Part shown: positions 33,690-44,620 of the stretch, piece by piece
How the letters are laid out: the number at the start of each line of letters is the position of its first letter
Numbering within the stretch: position 1 is the first letter of the stretch
Assembly (NCBI GenBank): GCA_034440615.1
Contig: JAOTOM010005152.1
Span: forward strand, 1,170,553 to 1,234,552
DNA: 64,000 nucleotides
Reading direction: 5' to 3'
Source: Ashinkailepas kermadecensis
Lineage: Eukaryota; Arthropoda; Thecostraca; Neolepadidae
Made by a program: the position numbers and the translations under genes
Notes under the pieces: generated by a model
The model's database searches: none
The model's input: the letters and a program-made list of their open reading frames with translations, nothing else
Told to the model about the DNA's origin: nothing

Positions 33690-34690
33690 ACCTGATGGCC
33701 AATAGAGCTATATAGATCATGAGATCTCCATTAGAACTATATTGTTCAAACTCAACGTTTCATTACATTGCGTAACATCTTCAGGAGCAAAACAGCAAAA
33801 CAATGGCGACACAAAAGCACAGTGTTACACATCATTCATACAGTGACTGAAAACACACGGATACAAGACGTAGCACGATCTGTTTCATTTATCAAACCCT
33901 CCCACCAGCTAAAACCTATTGTACGATTTTTAGTGGAAAAGATGATGCCATGGTATTTAGGCTGGGGCGCTGTTTATGTATGTACAAAGACTCCATAATA
34001 CGGAGGTCGAGGATCGAATTACAACGGGACAAGATTGAAAAGTCGTCAATGGAGAAGTGTGTATCGCACACAAAAGTGTGTTTTCTGACTGGTGACGGGT
34101 CGGGGTTGCAGAGGACACGCTGAGTGCGGTCTGATCTCCCTAAATGCTGTTGTACCCTACAGTATAGACCACGCAGGGTAGACCCCACGTACGATGCCTC
34201 ACACGAGGCACAACTGAAGCGATATACTACTGAGGATAAACAACATTTAGGAATTCTGTCCCTATATTGGAAAAAAGAGCCTATTGTGAAATAATTCACT
34301 AAGATGATCTTGGGGTCCATGTAAGGGTAAAAGTTCGACGGTAATCGAATAAGTTCAGACTTTAGATTATCAGACTGCTGTCCGAAAAAAGCAAGAACAA
34401 AGTACTTGGGCAGTTTTGGAACTGTAGGTATGAGAGTTTTCCTACTGAACTTGGAGTCCAGAAACTTTTTAAAGCAAAAGTTTACCATGTGAGTTGGGAA
34501 TGCAATACACATGAAAAACGTTTCCAGAAATTGTAGTTCAATGTCAAAGAAGGCATAGGTTGAGCTTAGGCCCTGACGATGGAAGAATAGATAATGCAGT
34601 TTTTTTCATGGAGCGAGGGATGAGGCTAAGAAAGCTGGTTCCCAATCACGAGAAGGTGGGCTTGCGATAAACAGAAGTAGAAAGGTGGCC
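33690..34690 (-). mobile_element. 5'-truncated Penelope-like element
   Basis: On the minus strand this has the RT-to-endonuclease linker, the GIY-YIG endonuclease and a 3' terminal region, then a TA tract. A second TA tract lies 5' at 34724-34793. Insertion into TA-rich microsatellites is common for this class. The 3' terminus (33690-33790) holds a hammerhead-like arrangement: CTGAAGA at 33784-33778, a TTAC...GTAA stem, then GAAAC at 33761-33757. Penelope-like elements are known to carry hammerhead motifs in their terminal repeats, which supports the call. Confidence 0.8.
33916..34620 (-). pseudogene. Penelope-like RT C-terminus plus GIY-YIG endonuclease
   Basis: The longest open part, 34512-33916, encodes 198 residues. 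Residues about 10-85 are the linker following the RT (KFLDSKFSRK and PKYFVLAFFGQQSD). Residues about 95-175 are the GIY-YIG endonuclease: VVYRFSCASCEASYVGST with its Tyr, Cys pair and YVG, then RVQQHL and RKHTFVCDTHFSI. It ends with ILSRCNSILDLRIMESLYI and QRPSLN, the typical Glu-containing C-terminal helix. The same frame remains recognisable upstream to about 34620 with a stop near 34608. Most of the RT is missing. Confidence 0.82.
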
Positions 34691-34722
34691 ATGCTTTTTT
34701 GTGATTAGGACGCCCAAGACGT

Positions 34723-34723
<1 letters not shown>

Positions 34724-34793
<70 letters not shown>
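34724..34793. repeat. (TA)n microsatellite
   Basis: About 35 uninterrupted TA units on the 5' side of the Penelope-like element. Confidence 0.97.
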
Positions 34794-34798
<5 letters not shown>

Positions 34799-34799
34799 G

Positions 34800-35460
34800 A
34801 TCTTACTGTAAGGCGGCTTCGTCGTCCTATTTGCAGACGAGCGTAGGAGGACGACGATGCTCCACCACAAGCCATGGCGATCCATCGGCAACGACTTTGA
34901 ACCTCGAGAGCAGAATGTTTTCTCCGCAGACCAAAGTCGAGCTTGTGCACCGACCGTGAGCCGCAGTGGTCGGTGACATCACTCTTCATGTTCCTCACTA
35001 TCGACTACACTGCCGACTGCCCCCCACCCCTCCCACAACTCTCGCCTTCTGCACTCCCAATCTCCGTCTGTCCGTAATTTATTTCAATCTGACCTCCGTC
35101 ATGTCCAGTACATTCCTTCCCATAATGTAACTTCATGTGGCTTCATGTTGTTCGTGTTCATGTTAATGTCACTGTGCTATGTTTCCAATCAACAAATGAT
35201 GAATAAAGCGTAACTCTAAGGAGTCCAGTGGCGGAAAATTTATGCAGGCCAGGTGCAGACACTGTACACGAATGTACAAATTAAGTTATCAACCAGTGCA
35301 CTACAGGCAAATGCCAATCTAAATGCTCATGATTGCTTTTTTGAACACCTTGGATAACGTTCGAGGAACAATGCTCAAAACACACCCGCATGCCTTATGA
35401 TGTCGACCAAATGTTCATAGCATGCGATGCTGCAGACAAACAATACACAAAACAAACAAG
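34800..35460. other. No gene recognised
   Basis: No gene or repeat identified. Confidence 0.45.
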
Positions 35461-35464
35461 AAAT

Positions 35465-35653
35465 ATGAAGATTTGAGATGGTTGGTTATTGGTTTTTACG
35501 ACACGTCGACCGTTGAGTCATGTAGCGTCGCCAACTCTCACGCCGATTGGTCGCGGGCGAAGAGTAGCGACAGGTGAGACTCGAACCCACAACCTTTCGA
35601 TTGTGAGACCAGCATCTTACCCCAAGACCACTCGTCCTCATGAAGATTTGAGA
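35465..35653 (-). mobile_element. tRNA-derived SINE, copy 2, with perfect target duplication
   Basis: The SINE itself is 35479-35639 (161 bp), flanked by ATGAAGATTTGAGA at 35465-35478 and 35640-35653. It is nearly identical to 8160-8322 over its full length. On the minus strand the A box is TGGTCTTGGGG (35620-35630) and the B box GGTTCGAGTCT (35577-35587); the 3' tail is CCAATAACCAACCA. One A-box change and one anticodon-stem change separate the copies. The perfect duplication indicates a recent insertion. Confidence 0.93.
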
Positions 35654-37380
35654 GAATGTGGCGCTGCTGTTAAGTTGAGGATGCCTTCCGCTCTTCGTAC
35701 ATTCGAGTTGAACCTTATCTATTATTGTGCTTGCTGGTTAGCTTGCTAATTAAAGTTCCAGTCATTCCGTTCGCCAAGACATCTGCTAGAGTATGTCTTG
35801 GTTTGTAGATAATGTGAATTCCATATTGGGTTCAACATCACAATACAATTACTCATGTCTCATGTGTATAATTTTCTAAATTACAACATATTTCAGGTCT
35901 CATTTTACTCCGTAGGGACACCACACAGGCCAGGAAATTTCCGACTGGAAAATTGTACAATTCTCTAAAAATAAGTGGCCATCACTGAAAATGCTGCCCT
36001 CCCTGTACTACATGAGCCACAAAGCCATGTCTCCTACTGGAAAAGGTTAGATGTAATAATAATGAGTAATGATTATATTTAAGTGGTGGCTCTGCTTAGC
36101 CGTCAAAAATAATTTTATAGAGATGGTGGTCCTATGACCCATATGATCCCAGAGGCATTCACTGAGCGTAGCACAGATGCATTATAAATATCAGTGAACT
36201 CGTTTAACACAACATGGTCACGATAAGTAGCTGGTATTCGTTTACTACATTGGTAAACCAGCGGCAGCACAGAAACAGCTGGAATAAAAATGGTGCCATC
36301 ACTAGCATGAAGCGCCAGTGGGGGAGGCGACGAACGAGGGCAAGAGCAGGTTATGGGGCCGCTGACGCAGGTTGGACATCACACCGAGTCAGGCAGATAA
36401 CGGTGGTGTCGCCGTCAAGGTCGATATAGGTGGCGCTGGCGGCGCGGTGCGACACCTACAGTGACCCGGCGGTGGAAATGAAACGACAAAGCACTTTTGA
36501 ACACAGAATGCGAGTATGCTTCAGAGTAAGTACACGAGCTGTGTTTGAACTGGGACGTGTGCGGTCAGTGATAAGTGGGAAGAACAGACAGCCCGGTACC
36601 GCCGGACCGATGGCAGGTACACGCGGCCCGTGGAGTTCGCAACCCCGGTATGAAGCGAAGCGACCAGCTGCTGTTCTATAGCTCATAGCCCGACGCCACA
36701 GTGCACGTGTGCGTGGGCGTTTCCAGGAACTGGATCAGACGTGTAGGCGCCAGCGGTCAGACGTCAGATCAGACGTCAGTGCGCCAGCGGCACAGTTCTC
36801 ACGGCCACTCGGGCGCTCTACACGGACGCGGAAGTGGTGGGCGGTCGCCACGAGCAGAACCTGGCAGAGGAGGGACATCGGTCATGATCACTCTCGGGGC
36901 CAACCGCCGGCCCAACCGCTCACGAATCCGCTGCTACCGCAGTTGAAGGCGATCGGAAGCCCGGCCCAGGAGGCCCCCAAGCCAGGCACGCCGCGAGAAT
37001 AGGCACCATCTCAGCACAGCACGGCCGGGTGGCGGGCGCTTGACAGCGACCCCCGGCCGCTCCACACTGTTTCTTAGTTTTCTCCGGAGGAAGTAAACAC
37101 CGCAGTTTCATAGTGTGCTTATAGAAATGCGAACTTCTTACCGTGATAGTGTGACGCCGCCGTGAACTGTGAGTGTTTTAATCATCCGTAAATCGCCTTA
37201 TCAAGTTTTGGATAATTCAGCTGTGCTGAGGCGTGTATTGTGTGGGGGCAAGCCACATTTTCCGAGAAAACCTTCGTAAGCGTGTGACAATATTCATAAT
37301 TAAACCAAGTTCCCGGTCCTGTCATCGAAATTTCATCATCAGTGCAAGCTTCCGAGAAACCAGCAAAAAGTACAGAACTA
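35654..37380. other. No gene recognised; GC-rich lead-in to a retrotransposon
   Basis: From about 36200 the composition becomes GC-rich, like the CR1/L2-type element that follows, so the right part may be its 5' UTR. I could not place a 5' boundary or a target duplication. Confidence 0.4.
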
Positions 37381-37385
37381 TCGTC

Positions 37386-37637
37386 ATGTCCTCCAGCCGC
37401 CGAACAGCCACCAGCCGCAAACGCGCAAGAACACCTCCATCAATCTTTTCGCACCCCTCCACCCCCGTCAACTTCCCCCTAGGACAGCCGCCACAGATGT
37501 CTGCGTGTCCGGAAGTCAGTCCGACCCGGGCCAGCCGAGCCCGGCCGCGGCCGGCGCTAACGTCAACATTGCCGAGCCGTCCGCTGGCTTGGTCCGCCCC
37601 GCCGAATCTGTCCCGGTCGGACGCCGACGACGGCTGA
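37386..37637 (+). pseudogene. Possible ORF1 remnant of the CR1/L2-type element
   Basis: An 84-residue frame beginning MSSSRRTATSRKRARTPP, rich in Ser, Arg and Pro. It has no recognisable zinc knuckle or esterase domain. The location before the endonuclease and the basic composition suggest an ORF1 remnant, but a non-coding 5' UTR would be an equally good reading. Confidence 0.35.
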
Positions 37638-37989
37638 GGAGGCGATGATGCCGGGGCGGACAGCAGGTGAAGAGGAGAGCCCTGCAACGAGCATTACTAT
37701 CATCTCAAAGGAGTGCTGCTCTGCATACTACTCCCGACACTGGGGAAGCCCCCCGTCGTGTAGAGTGTCGCCCATCTTGCTCGTTCCACTCTCCGTCCAC
37801 GGGACCGGTGGTAGTACAGGGGACTGCCGGCCAAGAAATCCGCGCCGGATGTCGTGTTCAGCAGCGGCGACATCGCATGAACCGGGTCAGGGATCAACAG
37901 TGTTTCCGCGACAGGCTCCCTCCTTCATTCGTCATTCCGTCTCGCCTCACCATCGGTCAGACTCAGCATACGCTGCGTGCTGCCACCTG

Positions 37990-40833
37990 CCCTGAGCCGG
38001 TGCGCACCCTGGCGATTGGACATGCTAACGTCCAGTCATTAGTGCCGAAAATGAACTGTGTTCTTCGCACTCTGCAAGAACACAAACTAGACCTTATGTG
38101 CTTATCCGAAACTTGGCTCTCTTCCGCCGTGTCCGACAGAATCCTAGTATTTCCAGGCTATAAACTAGTGCGTCGTGACCGTCCTGCCCAGTCGGGCCGC
38201 GGCCGTCCAGCTGCTGCAGCCCGAGGCGGTGGCGTCGCCATCCTATGTAAGGAAAAATTCAATATGAAGCTGCTGCCTATATCAAGTACCGGTTCGTCCT
38301 GCGAGACGCTGTGGGTGTCTGTGAGTGACGGGGGACGCCATGCTGTCACTGTGGGGGGTGGTTTACCGCCCGCCATCGCAGCCCGTATCTGACGGCCTGG
38401 ACGAGCTACAAGACCAGCTGCGTGCCGCCATCAGTCTCGGCAAGCCAACCTTTTGCCTGGGCGATATGAACATCAACCTTCTTCGTTCCGACTGCCCCGG
38501 TGTTCGTCGCTACGGACAGGTGCTGCAGGCAAAAGGTCGGCCTCTCTCAGCTTGTCCGGCAGCCGACCCATCTGTGGCCGACGGCAACACTGCTGGACCA
38601 TATCATCACCAATGTCCCGGATATTGAGTCGGCCATTCAGCTGCCGCTCGTACCGATTGCTGACCATCTGACAATCATTGTGCGCGTGCCCTACCGCGGG
38701 CTGCGGTGTCGCCGGGCGTCCTTCACCTATCGCCCCTGGCGCAAGATTAACTGGGACGCCTTGTGCCTTCATTTCTTGCAGGCGGATTGGAGCAGTATGT
38801 ACCGGGCAGCGGGGGTGGAAGCGAAACTAAAAGAGTTCATGCACTTGTGGCATGTGGCGGCGAACGTGTATTGTCCCTTCAAGACCGTCCACCCCCGCCG
38901 GGCATGTTGCCCGTGGGTAGGTGACAGTCCGTACCTGCTGCAGCTCATGCGTGACCGTGACCAGGCTTTTCAGTCTTGGCGGAGCTATCGCACGGATTAT
39001 TACTTGGTAGCTTATCGGAGGCTGCGAAACCGTGTGAAATGTGCGTTTGCAAAAGCCAGGCGTGACTTTGTGTGTGCGCAAATGCTGACAGACCGTGCCA
39101 ATTTCTGGCGCCACATCCGGGACTTTGCGCTCCGACCGGCCGGGGGAGGGGAGGGGGCCGTGAGGGGCCTGGCAGCGACGGTAGCGGACGAATTGAATCG
39201 TCACTTCGCTTCCGTGGGCCTACGCATTGCCGCTGATCTCGTTGCTGGCAACCGCGGCGTTCCACTCACCCCTCCGCGACCACCTTGTGTGACTACCACC
39301 GGCCTCCGGCTACACCCGGTAACCCTGCCCGAACTATTCAGTCATATGTGAGATGTCTTCGTCGAAAGCGGTTGGCGTCGATGGCGTACCACTGCACGCT
39401 CTCCGCAACTGTTTTCCGGTTCTCGGGCCTCACCTACTTCACATCATTAACACTTCTGTCGTCTCCTGCGTGTTCCCTACCTCGAGGAAAACTGCTTCGG
39501 CTGTTCCACTTCACAAATCTGGGCCTCGCGATGTCGCCAGTAACTTTCGTCCAATCTCTATTTTGCCAGTCTTATCCCAGTTATGTGAAAAAGTAGTATG
39601 TATCCAGCTGTCCTCTTATCTAGTCACTAATCACATTCTTTCCTCCTCCCAGTATGCATACAGGCCATGACATTCTACGGATGACGCCCTGGTCGATGCT
39701 GTCGAGTGGATCACACGTCGTGTCGACACTGGTCACATCGCTTCGGTCATCTCAATCGACCTAAGCAAAGTATTCGACAGCGTCGACCATGATATCCTCC
39801 TGCGGAAGCTGCAGTGGTACGGCGTCGACCCGAGGTGGTTTGACAGCTACCTTACTGACCGGCGGCAGGTGGTGAGGGGCGGCTCTTTATCCCTTCCGCT
39901 ATCCCATGGTGTTCCTCAGGGATCCCTGGTTGGTCCCTTGCTGTTTAGCATCTTCATGAATGATCTGCCAGCATACCTTCCATACGGACGTCTGGTATCA
40001 TATGCCGACGACACCCAGCTGCTAGACTCTGCACATCCTGATGAATTACCCGTTCTTAAATCCCGGCAGGAGAACACCATCCTTGCTATTCAGTCTTACT
40101 TCACATCCAACTCCTTGAAGATGAGCTCCACTAAAACTACCCTACTGCTTGTCGGCACGACCCAATCCCTAAAAAAGCCACATCCTACCAACTCAACATT
40201 GGCAGTCACGTCCTAACCCCCTCGCCATTCGTGAAGATGCTGGGAGTCATCATTGACCGCACCCTATCATGGGAGGAGCACATATCCCACGTTGTCAAAA
40301 AGTGCAACTCCACCTTGTTCTGTCTCCACAATATCCGTCACCATCTCACACCCGAAGCACGCAAACTCCTAATTCAGTCTCACATCTTTCCATACATCCT
40401 ATACTGCCTCACTGTATGGGGCGGGGCTGCCCAATGTCACCTTGGACGAGTGCAGAAGGCGATCAATTTCGGGGCTAGGATCGTCGTAGGGGCTCGTCGT
40501 CGTGATCATATCTCGCCGACAGTGGCAACGCTGGGCTGGCGCAGTGTCCGTGACCTCATCACCCACCGCGACAACATCGCCGTGTTCAGAGCCCTGAATG
40601 ATCCGCGAGCCCCCGAGGCGATCCGTTCTCTGTTCCGCCGGCGGTCGGATGTCTCCCGGCGCTCCACTCGTGCGACGGTGGCTGGGACACTGGAGCCACC
40701 GCCTTTCCGCCTCAGCATGTCACGTAGAACCTTCTCCTTCCGGGCAGCCTCGGCCTGGAACCTACTGCCGCCGGCCACTTCCGCTTCTCGGACACGGGGC
40801 GAGTTCGTCGCGATGCTGAACAACGTCTTATAA
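37990..40833 (+). pseudogene. CR1/L2-type endonuclease-reverse transcriptase, broken
   Basis: Endonuclease motifs: GHANVQSLVPK, LMCLSETWLS near 38095, GDMNINLL near 38463, ADHLTII near 38665. RT motifs: SSSKAVGVDGVPLHAL near 39355, NFRPISILPVLSQLCEKVV near 39540, SIDLSKVFDSVDHDILL near 39750, HGVPQGSLVGPLLF near 39906, catalytic YADD at 40001-40012. The C-terminal domain has LGVIIDRTLSWEEHI, SHIFPYILYCLTVWGG and FSFRAASAWNLLP. The frame changes near 38350, 38540, 39345 and 40200, and a TGA interrupts it at 39668-39670. The catalytic Asp pair is preserved; the lesions are point-like, so the copy is old but not shuffled. Confidence 0.87.
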
Positions 40834-41039
40834 ATTGACTTCACGTGTTCGGTTTTCCCCTGTATACTGTTGTCTTGCCGCTTTCATTTTTGCTCATGTT
40901 TGTGAAATGTATCTGACTGTATTCTGACACAAACCAAATATTAATCCATTTTATGGAATCGGTTTGTTAAATCTCGCAAATACAAATCTCCGGCCTGGGC
41001 ATGCCCTTACCCAGCCAGCTGAAAGACGGGGGGGGGGAG

Positions 41040-42060
41040 CTGCAACTGAATCAAACGGCGCCGCAGGTGCTGTTGAGTCCGATACGGGAGACGTCAGTGG
41101 CGAGGCGGAGATCGGGAGATGCAGTCCAAGAGGGATGCAGCAGAGGCGAGCACCCGCTCCAGTGCGGCCGCACAGCCAGCCGCCAGTCCAGGTAGAGACT
41201 GGTGAGCGTATCGAGGGTCACCCAGTGGTGCGGCTGTGCGACGGAGTGAGCCTCGTCGAGCACGTGACGGAGGAAGTCTCACTCCGCCGGAATGCTCTCT
41301 GGGCATGCACGAGCTGCACATGACACTCGGCAAGCCGCGTTGACGCACCGTAAATGAATCCCGAACGATGTGAAGGTGGACTAAGCTGACCTGCAGTTCA
41401 GGCGGGGGAAGCGAGCCAGTGAGAGCGTCTGTGCCGGTGACACAGCCGAGCAGTGTCATCTCAGCGGCAGGGGTGACGTGTTTCGGTCGAGACAGAGATG
41501 CCGCAGGCGGCGCCGAGCCGGGGTGTGAAGCCAAGCGCGCACAGGCAGTTGGGAGACGAGCCGGTGGAGAAACAAAAGGGAGCCGTCGACATATTGGGAG
41601 ACGTGGGAGAAGCCGGCCATGTGCCGTACGGCAGCAACGCGAGCCGTGACAACGTCGTCGGAGAGGGGACAGGTTGAGCGTAGTCCGAACGGGGGACGAA
41701 CATCGAATTGTAAGCTTTGCGCCATGTGCATCCCAGGAGCCACCACTAGACGAGACGTACTGGCAGCACAGGGGAGGAGCGTGCTGGAGGTTAACATGGA
41801 CCATGAAAGCGTCCAGCGGGCCAACACTACACAGGGCGGTGATGGCGTCGTCAATGGTAGTGTACTGCAGAGTGAAGGACACCCTGGAGATGTGGTCGTT
41901 GATACCGCTGCCCGCGGGCACAGCTCGCTTTTTACCGTATCCTGTACAGATTGTTCCAGAAAAATGAGCGTACATCTGAGAACCGTATTGATACTAGGTG
42001 GTGACCCGACTTTGACCCGCTCTAGCGGGTATGTAGCGCGTATGCCCGCTCCGATATGCT
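41040..42060 (-). pseudogene. DIRS-like reverse transcriptase remnant
   Basis: On the minus strand 41903-41766 reads INDHISRVSFTLQYTTIDDA followed by a VNLQHA segment. After a frame change, 41734-41580 reads GMHMAQSLQFDVRPPFGLRS and then VSQYVDG. This order (variants of SVNDxI, LQY-x-TIDDAI, KVDLKxAF, GMHWxxxFYxDxxLPFGLRS and YLDD) is characteristic of DIRS/Ngaro-type tyrosine-recombinase retrotransposons. The catalytic YxDD is decayed to YVDG. Frames downstream to about 41040 resemble the region after the RT, but I see no clear RNase H or recombinase. GC content matches the adjacent CR1/L2-type element. Confidence 0.62.
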
Positions 42061-42655
42061 CAGAGAACATAACGAAATAGTTTGGCACAATGTGCGCAAG
42101 TGACTTAATGAAAGGCATGGAACACAATTGCAAAGTGATATCGTGAACGATGCACGAACTACCTCAGAAAATATCGAGGGGAAAAGTGGACAAATTAACC
42201 CCCCACACTGCGAGGGTTAAAGGTCCGGTCTAATTGTGAGCGAACAAAGTGGAACTTCAAACGCTGCAAAAATGGTTGCTGAGATTGTTTTTTAGCGTGT
42301 TTTTAGAGCAGGGCTGGATCAGGGTCGGGTGTGTGTCAGACCAGGTCGGATCTGGTCGGGTCGGATAGGATCTAACCGGTGTTGTGACGCCTTTTTGTAT
42401 CTAAATAATAATCGACTCGCTCGAGTCTTGCCTTGGTTCGTCAGTGGTCTCATCAGAGTGCGAGATGTTCCGAGGGTTTGCTTCGATTACGCTTCATGCG
42501 CGTACATGAGCATTCCTTTTGAAGCTTGTCTCAGATTTGTCTGAAAGCCTTACGGTGTTTTTTTAATCGATTTCATAGCATTTTGATCCAGGAAGTCATC
42601 AAATCGATTCGGATTAATTTTGCATGGCTACTGTTGATCATTTGTCTAGAATTAC
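42061..42655. other. No gene recognised
   Basis: No gene or repeat identified. Confidence 0.45.
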
Positions 42656-42812
42656 TTTCAGTCAGCTCGGTGAGTATTGTTTCCTGGAATACAGCCAGTC
42701 ACCTCTATCGTCACGGTGTTCTGAATTACCTTCAGTCACCTCTACGACACTACTTCCTGAATTACCTTCAGTCAGCTCTATCGACAATGTTTCCTGAATT
42801 GCCTTCAATATT
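42656..42812. repeat. About 37-bp tandem repeat, four units
   Basis: Units contain CAGTCAGCTCTATCGACA or CAGTCACCTCTACGACAC, then TTTCCTGAATTACCTT. The first is the most diverged. Confidence 0.85.
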
Positions 42813-42960
42813 GTTCTTTCGTTCCACCTCATTTGTTTGTTTGTTTTTTGTTCCGCAAGAAACGATTTAACATGCTTCTCTTCTAGACATGTGCACTATC
42901 TGGAAACTGAAATATTTGTGTCAATCATTATCAAGTATTAATAGTTCACTGGACAAGTTA

Positions 42961-43154
42961 GATGCACAGTTAAATATCGCAAGATAGTATATTCATCGGA
43001 AAATCATACCAACGTTTTGGCTTAATGCCTTCATCAGGGTGGCAAGCAACATATTTATAAATAACTTACTTGTCACTCCGATGAAGGCACTGAGTCGAAG
43101 CGTTGGTGTGCTCTTCCGGTGAATATAACATCTTGTGACATTGCACTGTGTATC
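42961..43154. mobile_element. Inverted pair of Penelope-type termini with hammerhead-like cores
   Basis: Two 81-bp arms (42961-43041 and 43074-43154) are inverted copies, about 63 of 81 positions matching by eye, mostly differing by transitions. They are separated by 32 bp. Each carries the order CTGATGA, GGC stem-loop GCC, A-rich core, CGTTGGT: on the minus strand of the left arm CTGATGA (43037-43031) then AGGCATTAAGCC then AAAAC; on the plus strand of the right arm CCGATGA then AGGCACTGAGTC then GAAGC. This is the hammerhead core arrangement (CUGANGA-stem II-GAAA) known from Penelope-like elements and retrozymes, decayed in a different position in each arm. Confidence 0.6.
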
Positions 43155-44370
43155 ATTATCGATAGCGGTCTATCACCCTATGTGGATTGCTTACTCGTCT
43201 CAGCCCTGCTCTCCACAAACATGGACTTATTATAAACATGCATATTAGCGCCTCGTACTAAATATATTTGTGGTGAAGTTGTATATTGCTGTCACATATC
43301 TCCCCTTTGAAATGCCTCGTTTTCAGTTGTTGGTTTTGGTAATATGGATAATATTTATCATCAGCTATTAACCTTTTAGTACAATTATTTCACTTAAACA
43401 TGATAATTCACGTGTTATATAAGACAATTGGCAGATGCGTTTCGACATGAAGTTAATTTGGAGGAAGATTAATGATGCGCAAAGTCCTCGAGATACCTAG
43501 TTGCATATAACAGTAGTTCACTGCATTGATTGATAGGAATAGTTCATGTCATTAATGTAACGCAGGAAAGCCTGAACTGTTGAAAAAGAGTGCCAATTAT
43601 TATGCAATGCGAAAGTACGGCAATGCTATGCATATATTAACTATTTCTTTGATCTTGCAACGGTCTTTGATTCGCGCACCTCTATGTAGCGAATGAAATG
43701 GCAGATGTGAAAGGGAAGGAGGGAATTAGATTTCTAATTCAATTCAGTTTCCGCAAATAGGTTCGCTGAAGATGGAGTGTTTATTGAGTGGATGGGTGTT
43801 TATTTCAGCGCCCGTGTAGTAAGTGGTGAGGAAACACTATCGAGTTCTGGAGCTGTTGTTGTTGGTGCATCGTTCTAGTAGTGATGGCTTTGCGTCTCAT
43901 AAAATGGCATTTATGAGTGTGGTTAATGTACATAGCTTGCATGGAATAATCGACAGTGCGCTCGATAGGAAACGGGAAACGGGGATCAGGGAACGGGGAA
44001 GTGTCGTGCCTTTTAACCGTGGTACCCACTCACATAGTGCGGTAGGTGTCCCGCCCGTTCTGGCCATAAACTCCACTTGAGCTTATTCATTCAGACTGAA
44101 ATTATATGTAGCAACTCCACTCGTGACGAACCAAGCTACACAACATCATTTGTCACGCAACAGCTATGCACTGTGCAACTCTGCACCTTTGCTTCCGCAG
44201 CTGTTTCTCTACCATTAATGCGTTGCTCTCCACGCTGGCTGGCTTTCAGTCGCGATTTCCTGCTCATCCTGGCCTGCTCGCTGCCTTGGCATCTCTTCGC
44301 TGGTGCCGGGCACGCTGCTGCGTACGGCGCTCACACCACGGAGCGTTACGAAGCTTCGTGTCCTGAGCTT
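43155..44370. other. No gene recognised
   Basis: AT-rich sequence with no supported feature. Confidence 0.45.
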
Positions 44371-44374
44371 CGTC

Positions 44375-44409
44375 GTGACGCTTCGTCACGAAACGTCACG
44401 AAGCGTCAC
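44375..44409. repeat. 12-bp inverted repeat
   Basis: GTGACGCTTCGT at 44375-44386 and ACGAAGCGTCAC at 44398-44409, perfectly complementary around an 11-base loop that itself contains CACGAAACGTC. The motif CTTCGTCACGAAACGTCACG makes the surroundings self-similar. Confidence 0.75.
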
Positions 44410-44463
44410 CAGACGGGACGCACGGGACCCGACCGCATCCTCTCGACTGACACCATCGATCCC

Positions 44464-44620
44464 TTGTCGCGTCCGCCTGCCGTCCGCCTGCCGTCCGCCT
44501 GCCGTCCGCCTGCCGTCCGCCTGCCGTCCGCCTGTCGTCCGCCTGCCGTCCGCCTGCCGTCCGCCTGCCGTCCGCCTGCCGTCCGCCTGTCGTCCGCCTG
44601 CCGTCCGGACCGCCACCGCC
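44464..44620. repeat. 11-bp minisatellite (CGCCTGCCGTC)
   Basis: Thirteen or so almost identical units of CGCCTGCCGTC with two CGCCTGTCGTC variants. All frames on both strands are open because 11 is prime to three and the unit has no stop in any phase; the resulting Arg-Leu-Pro-Ser-Ala-Cys peptides are not considered real proteins. Confidence 0.95.

Larger units (their letters stand above)
37386..40990 (+). mobile_element. CR1/L2-type non-LTR retrotransposon, decayed
   Basis: A GC-rich element with a short ORF1-like frame, an endonuclease, a reverse transcriptase and a C-terminal domain, but no RNase H. That layout and the motif wording fit the CR1/L2/Rex group. The last stop is at 40831-40833, followed by an AT-rich 3' UTR. 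The 3' end is not fixed; sequence character changes near 40990. The element carries at least four frame changes and one in-frame stop. Confidence 0.82.
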
